Assembly (NCBI GenBank): GCA_002469765.1
Contig: DKNS01000024.1
Span: forward strand, 1-23,365
DNA: 23,365 bases
Direction of reading: 5' to 3'
Source of the DNA: Flavobacteriales bacterium UBA7382
Lineage (GTDB): Bacteria > Bacteroidota > Bacteroidia > Flavobacteriales_D > Sanyastnellaceae
The notes below the pieces were generated by a model. It saw only the letters and a program-made list of their open reading frames with translations, was not told the DNA's origin and ran no database searches. Positions 22,898 through 23,365 of the stretch are shown piece by piece. The position numbers and the translations under genes are program-made. The stretch's first letter is position 1, and every line of letters starts with the position of its first letter.

Positions 22898-22905
22898 CAA
22901 AGGTA
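22898..22905 (-). promoter_or_regulatory. Bacteroidota -7 box (TAccTTTG) for elaA
   Basis: Exact TAnnTTTG on the minus strand, ending 4 bp before the elaA ATG, which implies a leaderless transcript. It lies just downstream of the OMP terminator. No good -33 TTTG is seen. Confidence 0.6.
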
Positions 22906-22913
22906 AGGGCATG

Positions 22914-22937
22914 AAAAAAGGGGCCGAAGCCCCTTTT
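22914..22937 (-). terminator. Rho-independent terminator after the outer-membrane protein gene
   Basis: On the minus strand a 9-bp stem AAAAGGGGC / GCCCCTTTT encloses a TTCG (UUCG) tetraloop and runs into six T. The stem is at 22916-22924 and 22929-22937. It begins about 20 bp after the OMP stop and ends transcription before elaA. The orientation is set by the T run. Confidence 0.88.
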
Positions 22938-22958
22938 CAAGTCAATGTCATCAAGTGT

Positions 22959-23365
22959 TCAGAAGCGCGCTCCGAAGCCAATTCCAATTGAAAGGTTGTC
23001 GGAAGATCCGTCAGGCAGACCAAAGCTGTATTGAACGTTTGGAGTCAAAAAGAGACAATCCTTGAAGTCAATGTAACGCCCTGCGGCGATGCCAGCATCC
23101 AAATCTCCGGTGACATCAGTAGCCTGCAGGCCCACCCAATAGTCATCCATGAAATAGGCCGCGCCAAGGCTCAAGCCCATGTTGTCGGTTGGACCGTTTG
23201 CGGATGCCTGGATGACAATGTCATCTGCAACAGCATAGCCGACAGTTGGTGCTATGGCCACGCCAGTTGAAAACACATTCAACAAGGTGGTGGCGTCACC
23301 GGTGCCCAAGTACCAAGAGCCCTGAGGCTGACTTGCATCTTGACCAAAGCTCACAAATGCAACCG
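22959..23365 (-). CDS. Small outer-membrane beta-barrel protein, 3' part (5' end outside window)
   Basis: The frame is open to the last base of the window, so the start lies beyond it. The visible part (about 134 residues) begins VAFVSFGQDASQPQ, which looks like the end of a signal peptide with cleavage near FGQ, followed by short alternating segments rich in Gly and aromatic residues (SWYLGTG, VAIAPTVGYAVADDIVIQASA, MGLSLGAAYFMDDYWVGLQAT, LFLTPNVQYSFGLPD) and a C-terminal IGIGFGARF ending in Phe. That repeat of amphipathic strands and the terminal Phe are typical of outer-membrane barrels. Likely a small barrel in the 150-200 residue range; function unknown. A GTG at 23354 is not the true start, because the signal-like sequence continues upstream. 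A strong terminator follows. Confidence 0.75.
   Translation of the reverse strand, partial: VAFVSFGQDASQPQGSWYLGTGDATTLLNVFSTGVAIAPTVGYAVADDIVIQASANGPTDNMGLSLGAAYFMDDYWVGLQATDVTGDLDAGIAAGRYIDFKDCLFLTPNVQYSFGLPDGSSDNLSIGIGFGARF

Noticed and set aside
1..23365. Defence island, mobile element, CRISPR, tRNA or biosynthetic cluster
   Set aside because: No transposase, integrase, nuclease-helicase pairing, direct-repeat array, cloverleaf or synthase was seen. All gene families recognised are housekeeping, envelope or transport.

Overview
The window reads as ordinary chromosomal DNA from a GC-rich member of the Bacteroidota, probably a Flavobacteriales-like lineage. Three things suggest this: protein family types (FtsE with no FtsX beside it, an M16 peptidase with an extra C-terminal domain, an EI24 membrane protein, a Bacteroidota-style EPSP synthase, a stand-alone RfaE1-type kinase); the near absence of Shine-Dalgarno sequences; and exact TAnnTTTG boxes, the -7 element of the Bacteroidota housekeeping sigma factor, just before several genes. 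The species cannot be named from this sequence. Nearly every base is coding. The longest gap between genes is about 70 bp, so no stretch over 300 bases lacks a gene. I saw no tRNA, rRNA, CRISPR array, insertion sequence or prophage.

Layout. (1) 1-2547, plus strand: the end of an M16 peptidase with a LolA-like tail, an FtsE-type ATPase and a small family 2 glycosyltransferase, tightly packed. (2) 8386 down to 2484, minus strand: recR, a large glycosyltransferase/degenerate sugar-transferase fusion, a 2-oxo acid dehydrogenase E2, a DnaQ/ExoX-like exonuclease and a GT4 glycosyltransferase, joined by 4-bp overlaps or short gaps. (3) 8410-16052, plus strand: sodium:solute symporter, class I aminotransferase, PfkB/RfaE1 kinase, TrkH potassium channel subunit, UbiE/MenG and AroA, the last four linked by stop/start overlaps or near contact. 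(4) 16034-19021: EI24 protein (minus), Mpl-type Mur ligase (plus) and ZIP transporter (minus), in alternating orientation. (5) 19051-22412, plus strand: SixA phosphatase, AI-2E/PerM permease and CTP synthase. (6) 22417-23365, minus strand: ElaA-like acetyltransferase and the 3' part of an outer-membrane beta-barrel gene, separated by a UUCG terminator and a promoter box.

The content is mainly housekeeping: envelope and peptidoglycan work (FtsE, three glycosyltransferases, Mpl, OMP), central and aromatic metabolism (E2, aminotransferase, AroA, MenG, PyrG), DNA repair (RecR, exonuclease) and ion transport (TrkH, ZIP, SSS symporter). I found no convincing undescribed multi-gene system. The observations most worth checking are: a nine-G run inside the glycosyltransferase fusion gene, where a one-base slip either way truncates the protein; the fusion architecture itself; near-leaderless promoters; a palindrome between zip and sixA; and AroA residues at the positions known from TIPS-type glyphosate-tolerant enzymes.
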